A stretch of DNA of 64,000 nucleotides from Flavobacterium aquidurense (GCF_001404985.1 NZ_JRLF01000007.1:212344-276343), one strand, 5' to 3'. Shown: positions 43,085-52,829, numbered from the stretch's first letter. Translations and numbers: made by a program. Notes: generated by a model from the sequence alone, not told the origin.

Positions 43085-43293
43085 TGTCCAAATTTTATCT
43101 CCCTCTCTATTTAAGGTCTTTATGACTACATCATGTTTATTTATTAGTAGGAATATTAGCTTATATCTGCATTAAATTGAGCTTCTCAAGCCATTACATT
43201 ATCAAAATAAGGAAATTCAAAAGTATATAAATCTCTATTTTTCGATTGTATAAATGTAGAAAAAACACTTAATAATATTGTAATTAGTTTTAG

Positions 43294-43307
43294 TGTAATC
43301 GATTGTT
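43294..43307. promoter_or_regulatory. Imperfect copy of the LacI-like operator
   Basis: TGTAATCGATTGTT agrees with the full site at 43479-43492 in twelve of fourteen positions. Its centre is 185 bases upstream, a distance that would allow looping between two operators. Confidence 0.5.
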
Positions 43308-43470
43308 TTTTTTAGAAAATCGCAATGAATCTTTCAATTATAAAAATATATTTCATATTTATATTGAACTTAAATTACACATGTCATATAAAAAAGTACT
43401 TTTATTTTTGATATTTTATTTTTTTTAGGAAATTTTTATGAATTTAAATTTTTTATATCAAAAAAATATT

Positions 43471-43492
43471 TATGTTTGTGTAATCGATTACA
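43471..43492 (+). promoter_or_regulatory. susC promoter -7 box with abutting LacI-like operator
   Basis: TATGTTTG (43471-43478) fits TAnnTTTG, and the very next bases are TGTAATCGATTACA (43479-43492), a perfect 14-base palindrome with the central CG typical of LacI/GalR operators. A repressor there would cover the transcription start. No LacI-family gene lies in this window. Confidence 0.6.
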
Positions 43493-43668
43493 ACTTTTTA
43501 TTTAAGCAAGAAAAAGACCTTTATGAAGGGCTATCAAAAATTCTTAATACCACGCAATTTTTAAAGAAGCAAATTTTTAAAAAATAAATAAAGGTTTAAA
43601 GACTAACTTAAAACAACCACAAAAAACCACTTAAAACAAAAACTAATTAATAACTTAAACAATCAACC

Positions 43669-46600
43669 ATGAATTTTAAAGATTTATTTAACAAAGGAGC
43701 AAATGGTTACTTTGCAGTTGTTTTCTTATTGTTTTTACTGACGAGCACTCAAATGAATGCTCAGAATGTAACACTTGAAGGAACGGTTAAAGATGCTGCA
43801 GGATTAACTTTACCGGGTGTTAATATATTAGAAAAAGGAACAAAAAATGGTACTTCGACTGATTTTGACGGGCGCTACAAATTAAAACTTTCAAACCCGA
43901 AAGCTGTAGTGACTTTTTCCTTTATCGGATTTAAAACGAAAGAAGTAGCTGCTGAAGGAAAAACTAAAATTGATGTTGCTTTATCTGAAGATTCAAACAG
44001 CCTGAATGAGGTTGTTGTTATTGGATACGGAACATCAAAAAAGTCTGATTTAACAGGTGCAGTTTCTACTATTTCAGGTAACGATTTGAAAAAAGTACCA
44101 GTGGCAAACGTTGCTGAAGCATTAACAGGTCGAATTGCAGGTGTACAGGTAACTTCATCTGAGGGTTCTCCGGATGCAGATATAAAAATTAGAGTTCGTG
44201 GAGGTGGTTCCCTTACTCAGGATGCTTCACCATTGATTATTGTAGATGGATTTCCAATAAACAGTATGAATGATATTTCTTCATCTGATATTGATTCCAT
44301 GACCGTTTTAAAAGATGCTGCTTCAACTGCAATATATGGGTCACGTGGTGCAAATGGTGTAATTATCATTACTACTAAAAGTGGAAAGGATGGCAAAATT
44401 GCAGTAAATTTCAATATGTTTTATGGTATGAAAACAATGGCTAATCAAATTGATGTTTTGTCGCCGGATGATTATACTAAATGGCAATACGAATATGCTT
44501 TACTTTCGCAAACAGGAACAAAAGTAGCTTCTAACCCATCTTCGTACACTAATTATTTTGGAAATTGGCAAGATCAGGATATGTACAAAGGTTTGAAGGG
44601 CGATAATTGGCAAAAACAAATTTTTGGACGCACAGGTGAGGTACAAAGCCGTGATTTAGGAATTAGAGGTGGAACGGATAAGCTTAATTATAATTTTAAT
44701 TATGCTCATTATGATGAAAAAGCTATTATGATAGGTTCTGATTATAAACGTAATAACCTTGCCCTAGCTTTAAAAAGTAAATTAAATGATAAGATTGATG
44801 TTAGTTTTACGATGCGTTATTCTGATACTCAGATTGATGGTGGAGGTGTAAACGAACAAAATGAAAAATCTTCTTCAGATTCGCGTATGCGTACTATTGT
44901 TGGTTATGCGCCACTTCCGGTAGCAGGTTTAACTTCAGATGATGTATCTGGAGATGGTTCAGATATATTGGTAAATCCTTTAAGATCAGTTTCTGATAAT
45001 GATCGTCAACAGTTTCGTAAAAACTATAATATGTTAGGAAGTTTTGGATGGGAACTTGCAGAAAATTTAAAATTGAAAGTAGATTTAGGTTTGGATAATT
45101 ATAACAATTTAGATTATCGTTTTTACGGACTAACTACTTACTATATAGATAATGCACCACTAGGCCCATTACAAGGTATGCCTGCCATGATTATGACCGA
45201 TACTAAAGACAGACGTTTTAGAAATGCAAATACATTGAATTATGATTTCAAAAAAATAATGGGTGATAATCATCATTTGAGCGCTCTTTTAGGAGAAGAA
45301 AGTATCAATTATAATTCAAATAGTGTTACAACTACTATTCATGGATACCCAACATTTTTTGATTTTGATCAGGCAAAAAAATTAACAACACAAGGAACAC
45401 CACAAGCAGTAGATAATTATTACAGTCCTGATGACAAATTATTGTCGTTTTTTGGACGTGCAAATTATGACTACAAAAATCGTTATTTATTGACAGCTAC
45501 ATTTCGTGCAGATGGTTCAAGTAAATTTTTAGAAGATAATCGTTGGGGATATTTCCCGGCTTTTGCAGCAGGATGGAAAATTTCTGAAGAGAATTTCCTG
45601 AAAAACAAAACATGGATAAATCTTTTAAAATTAAGAGCCAGTTATGGTGAAGCAGGAAATAACAACATACCAGTTGGACAACAAGTTCAAATTTTTCAAT
45701 CTACACCAACAACATGGATTAATGGTGTAACTAGTGTTTGGGCACCTTCTAAAACAATGCCTAATCCTGATTTGAAATGGGAAACAACTGTCACTCAGAA
45801 TTTTGGTTTGGATTTTGGATTTTTCAAAAATCGCTTAAATGGTAATTTTGATGTCTATAAAAATGTTACCAGTGATTTGTTAATTAATTTTCCAGTTCCG
45901 GGATCCGGATACGATTTTCAATATCGTAACATGGGTGAAACTCAAAACACAGGTTTCGAAGCTACGATAAATGTTGTTGCAATTGAAAAAGCAAAATACG
46001 GATTGAATTTTTCATTTAATATGGGAATAAACAAAAACCGTATTAACTCATTAGGCGTTATGAATAATTTTGGACAAGCCACAGGTTGGGCTTCTTCACA
46101 AATTGGAGATGATTATATCATAGAAGTTGGTTCTTCTTTAGGAACTATGTATGGTTATAAAAATGATGGCAGATATGAAGTTTCTGACTTTGATTATGTT
46201 GGAGGAAAATATGTTTTAAAAAGTGGTGTAATTAGTACTGCAACTACTTTGGTTGGAGACGGAAGTTCGCTTAAACCAGGAGACATGAAATTGAAAGATG
46301 TTAATGGAGATGGTAAAGTAGATATAAATGACAAAACAGTTATTGGTAATGTTAATCCTAAAAGCTCTGGGGGGTTTGTAATTAATGGAAATGCTTATGG
46401 ATTCGATTTAATGGCAGCTTTTAACTGGAGTATTGGGAATGAAATATATAATGCTGATAAAATTGAATTTTCGACAGCTAATGCTTCAGGACAGTACAAA
46501 AATTTAAATTCGACTATGGCTGACGGAAAGAGATGGACAAATTTAGATCCTGTTTCAGGTCAATTAGTAACAGATCCTGCTGCATTAACAGAACTTAATG

Positions 46601-46911
46601 CCAATACTACAATGTGGTCTCCATATATGAGAAGCGCGATATTTACGGATTGGGCAGTTGAAGATGCATCGTTTTTAAGATTAAATACTTTGACATTAGG
46701 CTATACGGCTCCTGAGATGTTTACCTCTAAACTTGGAGTTTCTAAATTGAGATTCTATCTGACAGCTAGTAATGTTTTTGTTTGGACTAACTACTCAGGT
46801 TCTGATCCGGAGGTTTCAACAAGAAGAAAAAATCCACTTACACCTGGGGTTGATTCAAGTCCTTATCCAAGAAGCAGACAAATGGTTTTTGGGATGAATC
46901 TTAATTTCTAA
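43669..46911 (+). CDS. SusC-family TonB-linked outer membrane transporter
   Basis: A 1080-residue TonB-dependent transporter of the SusC/RagA family. Signal peptide (to about MNAQN), a CarboxypepD_reg-like N-terminal extension (about 37-105, LEGTVKDAAGLTLPGVNI), the TonB box region LNEVVVIGYGTSKKSDLTGA, a plug domain (with VRGGGSLTQDASPLIIVDG and YGSRGANGVIIITTK), and a 22-strand barrel ending in GMNLNF. It imports oligosaccharides captured by its SusD lid. susD follows after 17 bases. No glycan-degrading enzyme is linked in the window, so the substrate is uncertain. Confidence 0.96.
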   Translation: MNFKDLFNKGANGYFAVVFLLFLLTSTQMNAQNVTLEGTVKDAAGLTLPGVNILEKGTKNGTSTDFDGRYKLKLSNPKAVVTFSFIGFKTKEVAAEGKTKIDVALSEDSNSLNEVVVIGYGTSKKSDLTGAVSTISGNDLKKVPVANVAEALTGRIAGVQVTSSEGSPDADIKIRVRGGGSLTQDASPLIIVDGFPINSMNDISSSDIDSMTVLKDAASTAIYGSRGANGVIIITTKSGKDGKIAVNFNMFYGMKTMANQIDVLSPDDYTKWQYEYALLSQTGTKVASNPSSYTNYFGNWQDQDMYKGLKGDNWQKQIFGRTGEVQSRDLGIRGGTDKLNYNFNYAHYDEKAIMIGSDYKRNNLALALKSKLNDKIDVSFTMRYSDTQIDGGGVNEQNEKSSSDSRMRTIVGYAPLPVAGLTSDDVSGDGSDILVNPLRSVSDNDRQQFRKNYNMLGSFGWELAENLKLKVDLGLDNYNNLDYRFYGLTTYYIDNAPLGPLQGMPAMIMTDTKDRRFRNANTLNYDFKKIMGDNHHLSALLGEESINYNSNSVTTTIHGYPTFFDFDQAKKLTTQGTPQAVDNYYSPDDKLLSFFGRANYDYKNRYLLTATFRADGSSKFLEDNRWGYFPAFAAGWKISEENFLKNKTWINLLKLRASYGEAGNNNIPVGQQVQIFQSTPTTWINGVTSVWAPSKTMPNPDLKWETTVTQNFGLDFGFFKNRLNGNFDVYKNVTSDLLINFPVPGSGYDFQYRNMGETQNTGFEATINVVAIEKAKYGLNFSFNMGINKNRINSLGVMNNFGQATGWASSQIGDDYIIEVGSSLGTMYGYKNDGRYEVSDFDYVGGKYVLKSGVISTATTLVGDGSSLKPGDMKLKDVNGDGKVDINDKTVIGNVNPKSSGGFVINGNAYGFDLMAAFNWSIGNEIYNADKIEFSTANASGQYKNLNSTMADGKRWTNLDPVSGQLVTDPAALTELNANTTMWSPYMRSAIFTDWAVEDASFLRLNTLTLGYTAPEMFTSKLGVSKLRFYLTASNVFVWTNYSGSDPEVSTRRKNPLTPGVDSSPYPRSRQMVFGMNLNF

Positions 46912-46928
46912 TTTTAATTTACTACAAA

Positions 46929-48731
46929 ATGAAACATAAAATAATAATAGCAGGATTGATTATTTCTGGTTTATTCAGTTCTTGTCAACAATTTGAAGAT
47001 GATTATTTAGAAGCACCTGCACAATCAACATTAGATGCATCTTTGATTTTCTCTACAGCCGGACTTGCAAAAGGAGCTATTGACGGAATAAAAGTACCAT
47101 TTGCAGAGACTAATTCTTATAGAGGGCGTTTCTTACCCTATTACGGATTAAATACAGACGTAGAATGGTATAACGCTTCGCAAACGGCAGGAGATAAGGC
47201 AGATTTGTGTGTTTATGATGCAAAGCCAGGTAATACAGAGATGAATACTACTACTAACGCGTATTCGATGATGTTCTCAGGTATTGAACGTGCGAATGTT
47301 TGTATTAAGGGTTTACGTCAATATGGAAATCCTTTGCCAGGAACAGAAATGGGGCAATTACTAGGAGAAGCCTTAACACTTAGGGCTATTTATTATGCTG
47401 ATTTAATTAAAGCATGGGGTGATGTTCCGGCTCGTTTTGAACCTATTACCTCTGAAACTTTGTATTTACCTAAATCAAGCAGGGATATTCTCTACAAACA
47501 ATTAATTGCAGACTTGGGTGAAGCATCAACATTAGTAGCATGGCCTAACGAAACTGCGTATACAAGCACTGTAGAACACATAAATAAAGCTTTTGTAAAA
47601 GCATTTAGAGCACGCTTGGCTTTGACAGCAAGTGGTTTTCAACAATATCCTGACGGAGTAAGAAGAAGTAGTGATCCGGAACTTTCAGTTGGTGCTATGT
47701 ATGCACTGGCATTAAAAGAATCTCGTGAAGTAATTCAAAGTGGCAGCGCTCATTTAGAATCTACTTTTGAAGGATTATGGAGAAAATACAATGAGGAAAA
47801 TATTGTTGCCGGAGGAGAATCTCTTTGGGAGCTTCCTTTCGCTGATGGACGTGGTAGAATGTTATTTACTTTTGCTGTAAAACACACCTCAGCTAGTGAT
47901 CAGTTTCAGGCTAATGGCGCTAACCGTGGCGGTGTAGCAGGTCCTTTACCATTTGTTTTTTATGATTATGACCAAGTAGATGCCCGTAGAGATGTAACTT
48001 GTGTGCCTTACAAATATGGTACAGCGGTTAATAATGTTGCTAAACAAGAGTTAAATTCACTAGATACATGGTATTTTGGTAAATATCGTTACGAGTGGAT
48101 GAAACGTTATGTTACTTCTACCAATGATGACGGAGTTAATAAAATGTACATGCGTTATGCAGAGGTTCTTTTAATTGCTGCTGAAACTGCAAATGAATTA
48201 GAAGGTCCTGCAGCAGCTGCACCTTATCTGAAAGAAATAAGAAGAAGAGCTTTTGCTCCTGCTGACCAGCCTGTAAAAGTCGAAAATTATGTAAATGCTT
48301 TAACCGGTAAAGCAGATATGTTTAATGCTATTGTAGAGGAAAATAAGTTTGAATTTACAGGAGAAATGGAACGTAAGCAAGCACTTATTCGTTGGAATTT
48401 ACTTAAAGTAAAATTAGATCAGGCAAAACAAAAAATGACAAATTTAGCAGCACGAACAGGAGAATATGCTAATGTGCCATCTACTTTATATTATAAATTT
48501 AAAACGGATAATGTATCTCTCGACATCTACGGATTAAACAGAGGCGAAACTACAAATCCTGGTGTAGCTTATACCGCTGTTGCCTGGACATGGACAGGAA
48601 CAGCAGCAGATACTAAGATAAATTCATTGTACAAACCAGGCGTTAATCCTGATAACAGACAATTCTGGCCAATATGGCAAGTATTTATTGACGGAAGTAA
48701 TGGTCAGTTAAAGAACGATTACGGTTATTAA
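46929..48731 (+). CDS. SusD/RagB-family nutrient-binding lipoprotein
   Basis: A 600-residue outer-surface lipoprotein. The lipobox ends GLFSSC with the cysteine near residue 19. The SusD-like N-terminal domain begins around residue 85, with TPR-like helices (ALTLRAIYYADLIKAWGDVPARF, a hallmark segment near 145-168) and RPG/FWPI-type motifs at the C-terminus (PDNRQFWPIW). It forms the lid of the SusC barrel and binds the glycan. Translated right after susC, probably as a complex. Confidence 0.95.
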   Translation: MKHKIIIAGLIISGLFSSCQQFEDDYLEAPAQSTLDASLIFSTAGLAKGAIDGIKVPFAETNSYRGRFLPYYGLNTDVEWYNASQTAGDKADLCVYDAKPGNTEMNTTTNAYSMMFSGIERANVCIKGLRQYGNPLPGTEMGQLLGEALTLRAIYYADLIKAWGDVPARFEPITSETLYLPKSSRDILYKQLIADLGEASTLVAWPNETAYTSTVEHINKAFVKAFRARLALTASGFQQYPDGVRRSSDPELSVGAMYALALKESREVIQSGSAHLESTFEGLWRKYNEENIVAGGESLWELPFADGRGRMLFTFAVKHTSASDQFQANGANRGGVAGPLPFVFYDYDQVDARRDVTCVPYKYGTAVNNVAKQELNSLDTWYFGKYRYEWMKRYVTSTNDDGVNKMYMRYAEVLLIAAETANELEGPAAAAPYLKEIRRRAFAPADQPVKVENYVNALTGKADMFNAIVEENKFEFTGEMERKQALIRWNLLKVKLDQAKQKMTNLAARTGEYANVPSTLYYKFKTDNVSLDIYGLNRGETTNPGVAYTAVAWTWTGTAADTKINSLYKPGVNPDNRQFWPIWQVFIDGSNGQLKNDYGY

Positions 48732-48759
48732 GATCTTAGAAAAAATTAATAAAGTTATT

Positions 48760-50334
48760 ATGATGAAAACAAAATATATCTTAAAAGGATTAATAGCCAC
48801 ATTAGTACTTGCATTTGCAATCTCAAGTTGCGAAAGTTATAATGAGGAGTTGTTAGACGGAATTGGAAATAGCAGAGAATTTTCGCCAATCGCTCTTACG
48901 GCAAAAGTAAAAACCCAAACCTTTGTTGAACTTAACTGGACAGTAAATCCGGAAGCGGATCATTATACAGTAGAATTTAGTGCCGATGATCCAGACTTTA
49001 AAGTAATCTATAAAACGCTACAAGTTACGGCGTCTCAATTGCCATTAACGGTTCAGCTTGAAGGCGAAACTACATATTCAATAAGGGTAAAGGCAATCAC
49101 AACGGGATTAGAAGATTCTAAATGGTCAGTAGTAACAGCTACAACTTTATCTGAGCAACTTTTTGTACCGGTGCAGCCAGTAGACATAGAGGCTAAACAA
49201 GTTACTTTGAGATGGACTCCTAATAGTAATGTAACACAAATTACACTTGCTCCGGGTGGTGTAACGCATACAATAACACCTGCAGAAAAAACTGCAGGAG
49301 TTGCAATAGTAACGGGATTAACAGCAGAAACGGAATATACCGCTACTTTGTTAAACGGAGCTAAGAAAAGAGGCGTGATAACTTTTACTACAGGAATCGA
49401 TATTGGAACCGGTATTTTGGTTAAACCGGAAGATGATTTAAATGCTAAAATAAACGAAGCTGCTGCTGGTGCAATTTTAGTTTTAATGCCAGGAGATTAC
49501 ACAATTTACAAAGGTGATATCGCTCTAAACAAATCGATTACAATAAGAGGATTACGTCCGGATAATAAACCAAAATTACATGTTAAGTTTACATTAAATG
49601 CTGGTACGGGTAATCTTTCCTTAATTGATTTAGATTTAGACGGAACCGGAGTTGGAGATTTCAGCTTTATTACAATCAATACTGCCGCTGCAACTTATGG
49701 AGATATATTAATTAGCGGATCTTATGTTCATGATTATTTAAGAGCATTAATTTACGGAAGTATGAATAGTGCAAAAGTAGCTTCATTTACAGTAGATAAT
49801 AGCATAATTAAAAATGTAAGTACTAACCTGCAAGCCGAAACAATAGATTTCAGAAATACATATGTAGCAAGTATAGTATTGAAAAATAGTACGTTTGACA
49901 CTTGTTCAGTTGGGCGTGAATTTATTCGTGTTGATAATGCAGGATTGACAGGTACAGGATTAACATCAAATGTATTAGTAGATAGCTGTACTTTGTACAA
50001 TATTTCTAATACTGTGGCAGCAAAGAGAATTTTATATATTCGATTTGCATCTAATACATCAACTGTAAAAAATACAATAATTGCAGGAACAACAGCAATT
50101 TATTCGAACCAAAACGGAACCACAACTCCAACAACTCCACCAACATTTGCAACGAATAATTACTTTAATGCGAGTTTATTATATACAGTTGGAGCAGCTG
50201 CAATAACAGTTGATAAATCTACAACGTTTACAACATTAGATCCTCAATTTGTGGGCGCTGCAACAGGCAATTTTACAATTAAAAATCAAACATTAATAGA
50301 TAACAAAGTGGGAGATCCACGATGGAGACAATAG
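48760..50334 (+). CDS. Surface lipoprotein with FN3 and DUF4957/DUF5123 beta-helix domains
   Basis: A 524-residue lipoprotein (lipobox AISSC, Cys at about 24). One or two fibronectin type III-like domains (about 40-225) are followed by a beta-helix of the DUF4957 and DUF5123 types (from about ILVKPEDDLNAKINEAA, with MPGDYTI and SITIRGL). In Bacteroidetes such proteins occur next to SusCD pairs in pectin-type polysaccharide loci and are thought to be surface glycan-binding proteins; catalytic residues of pectate lyases are not apparent. It is the third gene of the locus, ended by a terminator. Confidence 0.85.
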   Translation: MMKTKYILKGLIATLVLAFAISSCESYNEELLDGIGNSREFSPIALTAKVKTQTFVELNWTVNPEADHYTVEFSADDPDFKVIYKTLQVTASQLPLTVQLEGETTYSIRVKAITTGLEDSKWSVVTATTLSEQLFVPVQPVDIEAKQVTLRWTPNSNVTQITLAPGGVTHTITPAEKTAGVAIVTGLTAETEYTATLLNGAKKRGVITFTTGIDIGTGILVKPEDDLNAKINEAAAGAILVLMPGDYTIYKGDIALNKSITIRGLRPDNKPKLHVKFTLNAGTGNLSLIDLDLDGTGVGDFSFITINTAAATYGDILISGSYVHDYLRALIYGSMNSAKVASFTVDNSIIKNVSTNLQAETIDFRNTYVASIVLKNSTFDTCSVGREFIRVDNAGLTGTGLTSNVLVDSCTLYNISNTVAAKRILYIRFASNTSTVKNTIIAGTTAIYSNQNGTTTPTTPPTFATNNYFNASLLYTVGAAAITVDKSTTFTTLDPQFVGAATGNFTIKNQTLIDNKVGDPRWRQ

Positions 50335-50356
50335 TTCATTTTTAAGTTTTTAGTTG

Positions 50357-50390
50357 AAAAAGGGATGCAATTTTTGCATCCCTTTTTTTG
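50357..50390 (+). terminator. Terminator of the SusC/SusD locus
   Basis: A stem of at least 12 bases (AAAGGGATGCAA with its complement), 3-base loop and a T-run, 25 bases after the last stop codon. Confidence 0.88.
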
Positions 50391-50456
50391 CTTTATAATA
50401 ATTGATTATTTCAGCTTAAAGAGACTGTAAACTGAGACTGAAAACTTTTCTTAAAT

Positions 50457-51029
50457 CTATTCAATATCCAAATCAAATTTTTCTAATAATCCCGCAAGTG
50501 CAGCATGAGATACTTTGGTTCTTTTAATCTTATTTTCTGATGGATCAAAAACATAATTTCTAGAAGAGCGAAAATCTGTTTTCTCCAGAATACAATCCTG
50601 AAAAGTAGCATTGGCAAGGTCACAATTTTTAAAAACAGAATGAGATAAATCAGTATTTGAGAAATCGACATCCTTTAGCGAACAATCTATGAAGTTTGTT
50701 TTCTTTAATTTTTTATAAATAAAAGTCGAATAATCCAGAAGGCAATCCTGAAAAGACATCGAAAATAAAAAACTATTGCTGGCACTGAAATCAAGTCCCA
50801 TTAATTTGCAACCTACAAATTTGATATTTTTTAATCCTGTATTTTTAAGGACGGAAAGAGAGAGGTTGCAGTTTTTAAACGTGCAATCTAAAAAATCAAT
50901 ATAGCTAAAATCACTTTTAGAGAAGGTACAATTGATAAACTCACAGTTTACAAATTCGTTGTCAGATAATTTTTGATCCGAGTAATCAATAGTGTCAAAG
51001 GTTTTGTTTTGGTGTAATACTGTATCCAT
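50457..51029 (-). CDS. Pentapeptide-repeat protein
   Basis: A 190-residue protein made of A(D/N)LxF-type pentapeptide repeats, with cysteine at many third positions (NCEFINCTF, LDCTFKNCNL, DCSLKDVDF), forming a right-handed quadrilateral beta-helix. The last 30 residues (DPSENKIKRTKVSH then GLLEKFDLDIE) are a C-terminal cap with a probable dimerisation helix. The shape is comparable to Qnr/MfpA gyrase-protecting proteins and to the YjbI group; which applies cannot be told. The small gene at 51072 follows upstream on the same strand. Confidence 0.87.
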   Translation of the reverse strand: MDTVLHQNKTFDTIDYSDQKLSDNEFVNCEFINCTFSKSDFSYIDFLDCTFKNCNLSLSVLKNTGLKNIKFVGCKLMGLDFSASNSFLFSMSFQDCLLDYSTFIYKKLKKTNFIDCSLKDVDFSNTDLSHSVFKNCDLANATFQDCILEKTDFRSSRNYVFDPSENKIKRTKVSHAALAGLLEKFDLDIE

Positions 51030-51071
51030 AAATAGTAAGTTGAGGTTTAAAGAAATGTTTTAAAAGGCCGT

Positions 51072-51272
51072 TTATTCTAATTCGATACAATCAAAAACTT
51101 CATTTTTTAGTGCCGTTTCGTTTATTTCGTTTTCGCTGTCAATTCTTAAAATATTATCACAATCTTCAAGATCAAAATTCCATAAAGCGTTTGGTAATAA
51201 TTCCTGAAGCAGCGTATTTGCTAACTCTAATTTTGAATCTGTATCCACGGAAGTTTTAAAAACATAAATCAT
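51072..51272 (-). CDS. Small hypothetical protein, HMA-like fold without CxxC
   Basis: A 66-residue acidic protein. The alternation of strands and helices (IYVFKTSV, a helix LELANTLLQELL, then WNFDLEDCDNILRIDS) resembles a ferredoxin-like HMA fold, but the metal-binding CxxC is missing. It lies 42 bases ahead of the pentapeptide gene on the same strand. No characterised function is recognised; the good start codon and AT-poor wobble pattern favour a real gene. Confidence 0.6.
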   Translation of the reverse strand: MIYVFKTSVDTDSKLELANTLLQELLPNALWNFDLEDCDNILRIDSENEINETALKNEVFDCIELE

Positions 51273-51341
51273 AATTTGCTTTTTTTACACTGCAAATTTC
51301 AATAAATGCTTTTTGAGTTAATAGGATTTTGTAAGCAATAA

Positions 51342-52262
51342 TTAGGACTTATCAATCAATTTTCGATATTGAACAGGACTAATTCTTTCATGTTTTTTAA
51401 AAAACCGACTAAAATAAGAATGATCTTCATGCCCAACCTGCATAGCAATTTCGCTTACAGAAAGTGAAGTTTGAAAGAGTAAATATTTAGCCTCTAATAA
51501 AATGGTTTCGTCAATCCATGTGGCTGCAGTTTTGTTCGTCACCTTTTTTATGGATTTATTAAGATGATTAGGAGATACATTAAGTAACGAAGCATAGTAA
51601 TTTACCTGATGATGTGACTTGATATTTTGATGAATCAATTCTTTGAACTTGCTTGTCAGGACTTCTGCGGCAGAAACACTTTTAACAGTTTTAGTCGTGT
51701 TTTTATTGATTTCATGAAACAAAGCGATTAGGTAAGCCTGTACAATATTTAAGTTGGCAATATCAGTTTCTTTGTATTCCTGTTGCAAACGATTTAAAAT
51801 TAAAGTAATAGATTCTACAACATTTACAGTCAGACTAATTTTTGGATTTCCGGATATTTTTAAAAAATCAAAATCATTAAGCATTTCGCGGTTGCCATAC
51901 TTTCCAATTAAGATATCAGGATGAAACTGGCAAATATAACCTGTATGAATACTATTCACATTTTCTATTGAAAAAACCTGACCTGCGGGAACCATGATAA
52001 TTTCATTAGAAACAGTTTGATATTCTTCATATCCTACTTTCATTACATGACTGCCGGATGCTATAAAAATCAAAGTATGACAACTGTGTTTAGAAGGCGG
52101 AACCGGATATTGCAATCGCATCATTTCCTGCATTTTCAAACAAAAAAAATGATCAGAGTTAGACTTAAAAAGCAACTGCATCGGATTATCTTCTCCCAAA
52201 AATTTATCCCTGAATCCTTTTGCTTCGTAGGTTTTTACTTTTTCGATTGTTTTACTTTTCAT
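51342..52262 (-). CDS. AraC family transcriptional regulator
   Basis: A 306-residue AraC regulator with an N-terminal cupin-like sensor (YPVPPSKHSCHTLIFIASGSH, about 53-73, and MVPAGQVFSI) and a C-terminal HTH pair: QVNYYASLLNVSPNHLNKSIKKVT and VSEIAMQVGHEDHSYFSRFFKKHE. It begins three bases after the stop of a DUF6642 gene, so they form an operon. Target genes are not evident; a MarR-like self-regulation of this pair is possible. Confidence 0.92.
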   Translation of the reverse strand: MKSKTIEKVKTYEAKGFRDKFLGEDNPMQLLFKSNSDHFFCLKMQEMMRLQYPVPPSKHSCHTLIFIASGSHVMKVGYEEYQTVSNEIIMVPAGQVFSIENVNSIHTGYICQFHPDILIGKYGNREMLNDFDFLKISGNPKISLTVNVVESITLILNRLQQEYKETDIANLNIVQAYLIALFHEINKNTTKTVKSVSAAEVLTSKFKELIHQNIKSHHQVNYYASLLNVSPNHLNKSIKKVTNKTAATWIDETILLEAKYLLFQTSLSVSEIAMQVGHEDHSYFSRFFKKHERISPVQYRKLIDKS

Positions 52263-52265
52263 GAA

Positions 52266-52829
52266 TTAATAATACAATCTAAAATCGAGCAATTTGCACA
52301 AAGCGTAATGTTTTTGATACAATTCTTCGACCACTTCTGTAATGTCGTCATTATCCTGATAAAGGCTAAAAAAAGCTTTATCGATTGTACTGCAGCTTGC
52401 AATTTTATTATATGTAGATCCATATCCTGAAATGGCACGTGCTCCGGTTATATCCAAAAAATATTGCGCTTCTTCATCATTTAGGTCCAGCACTTTGAGA
52501 TTGGCAAAATGAATAATCTTTCCTTTCATTTTTCCTTCAAAAAGTTCTGCTATTTCTTCAAGGCTGTAGTAGTAATCATGAAGGCAAATAGTATTGGCTT
52601 CGCCTGGCATAACCAAATAAATGATCTCATAATCCTTAAAATTATGATCTTCATAAAGCAACACATTCAAACTTTCTTCCAGGCCTTCGATAGTATCACA
52701 GGTTTTATAAATACTGGCAATACCTTGATCAATAGCGATTTCTTCTAAGTTTTTAACCACTAGAGTTGTTCTGTCGTCGTCTACGTCTGGAACACCTTCG
52801 AGGCAGAAGATGAATTTTTCGTAATCCAT
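52266..52829 (-). CDS. DUF6642 family protein
   Basis: A 187-residue protein if started at ATG 52827-52829, giving the family-typical MDYEKFIFCLEGVPD. A longer frame beginning at 52913 adds a non-conserved tail. The body looks like an alpha/beta CHAT- or TIR-like scaffold with IYLVMPGEANTICLHDYYYSLEEIAELF, and a conserved TGARAISGYGS segment. Function unknown. It precedes an AraC gene with three bases between, a combination worth noting as a possible sensor-regulator pair. Confidence 0.72.
   Translation of the reverse strand: MDYEKFIFCLEGVPDVDDDRTTLVVKNLEEIAIDQGIASIYKTCDTIEGLEESLNVLLYEDHNFKDYEIIYLVMPGEANTICLHDYYYSLEEIAELFEGKMKGKIIHFANLKVLDLNDEEAQYFLDITGARAISGYGSTYNKIASCSTIDKAFFSLYQDNDDITEVVEELYQKHYALCKLLDFRLYY

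Larger units (their letters stand above)
43023..43668. other. Long regulatory gap ahead of the SusC/SusD locus
   Basis: A 646-base gap with no gene. It contains the MFS terminator (43052-43084), a partial operator copy at 43294-43307, a -7 box with an abutting full operator at 43471-43492, and then a leader of about 170 bases before the susC-like start codon. The rest is extremely AT-rich. Confidence 0.8.

Noticed and set aside
43493..43668. Riboswitch or structured leader ahead of susC
   Set aside because: No convincing long-range stem or known riboswitch core is visible; the leader is mostly A-rich single-strand sequence.
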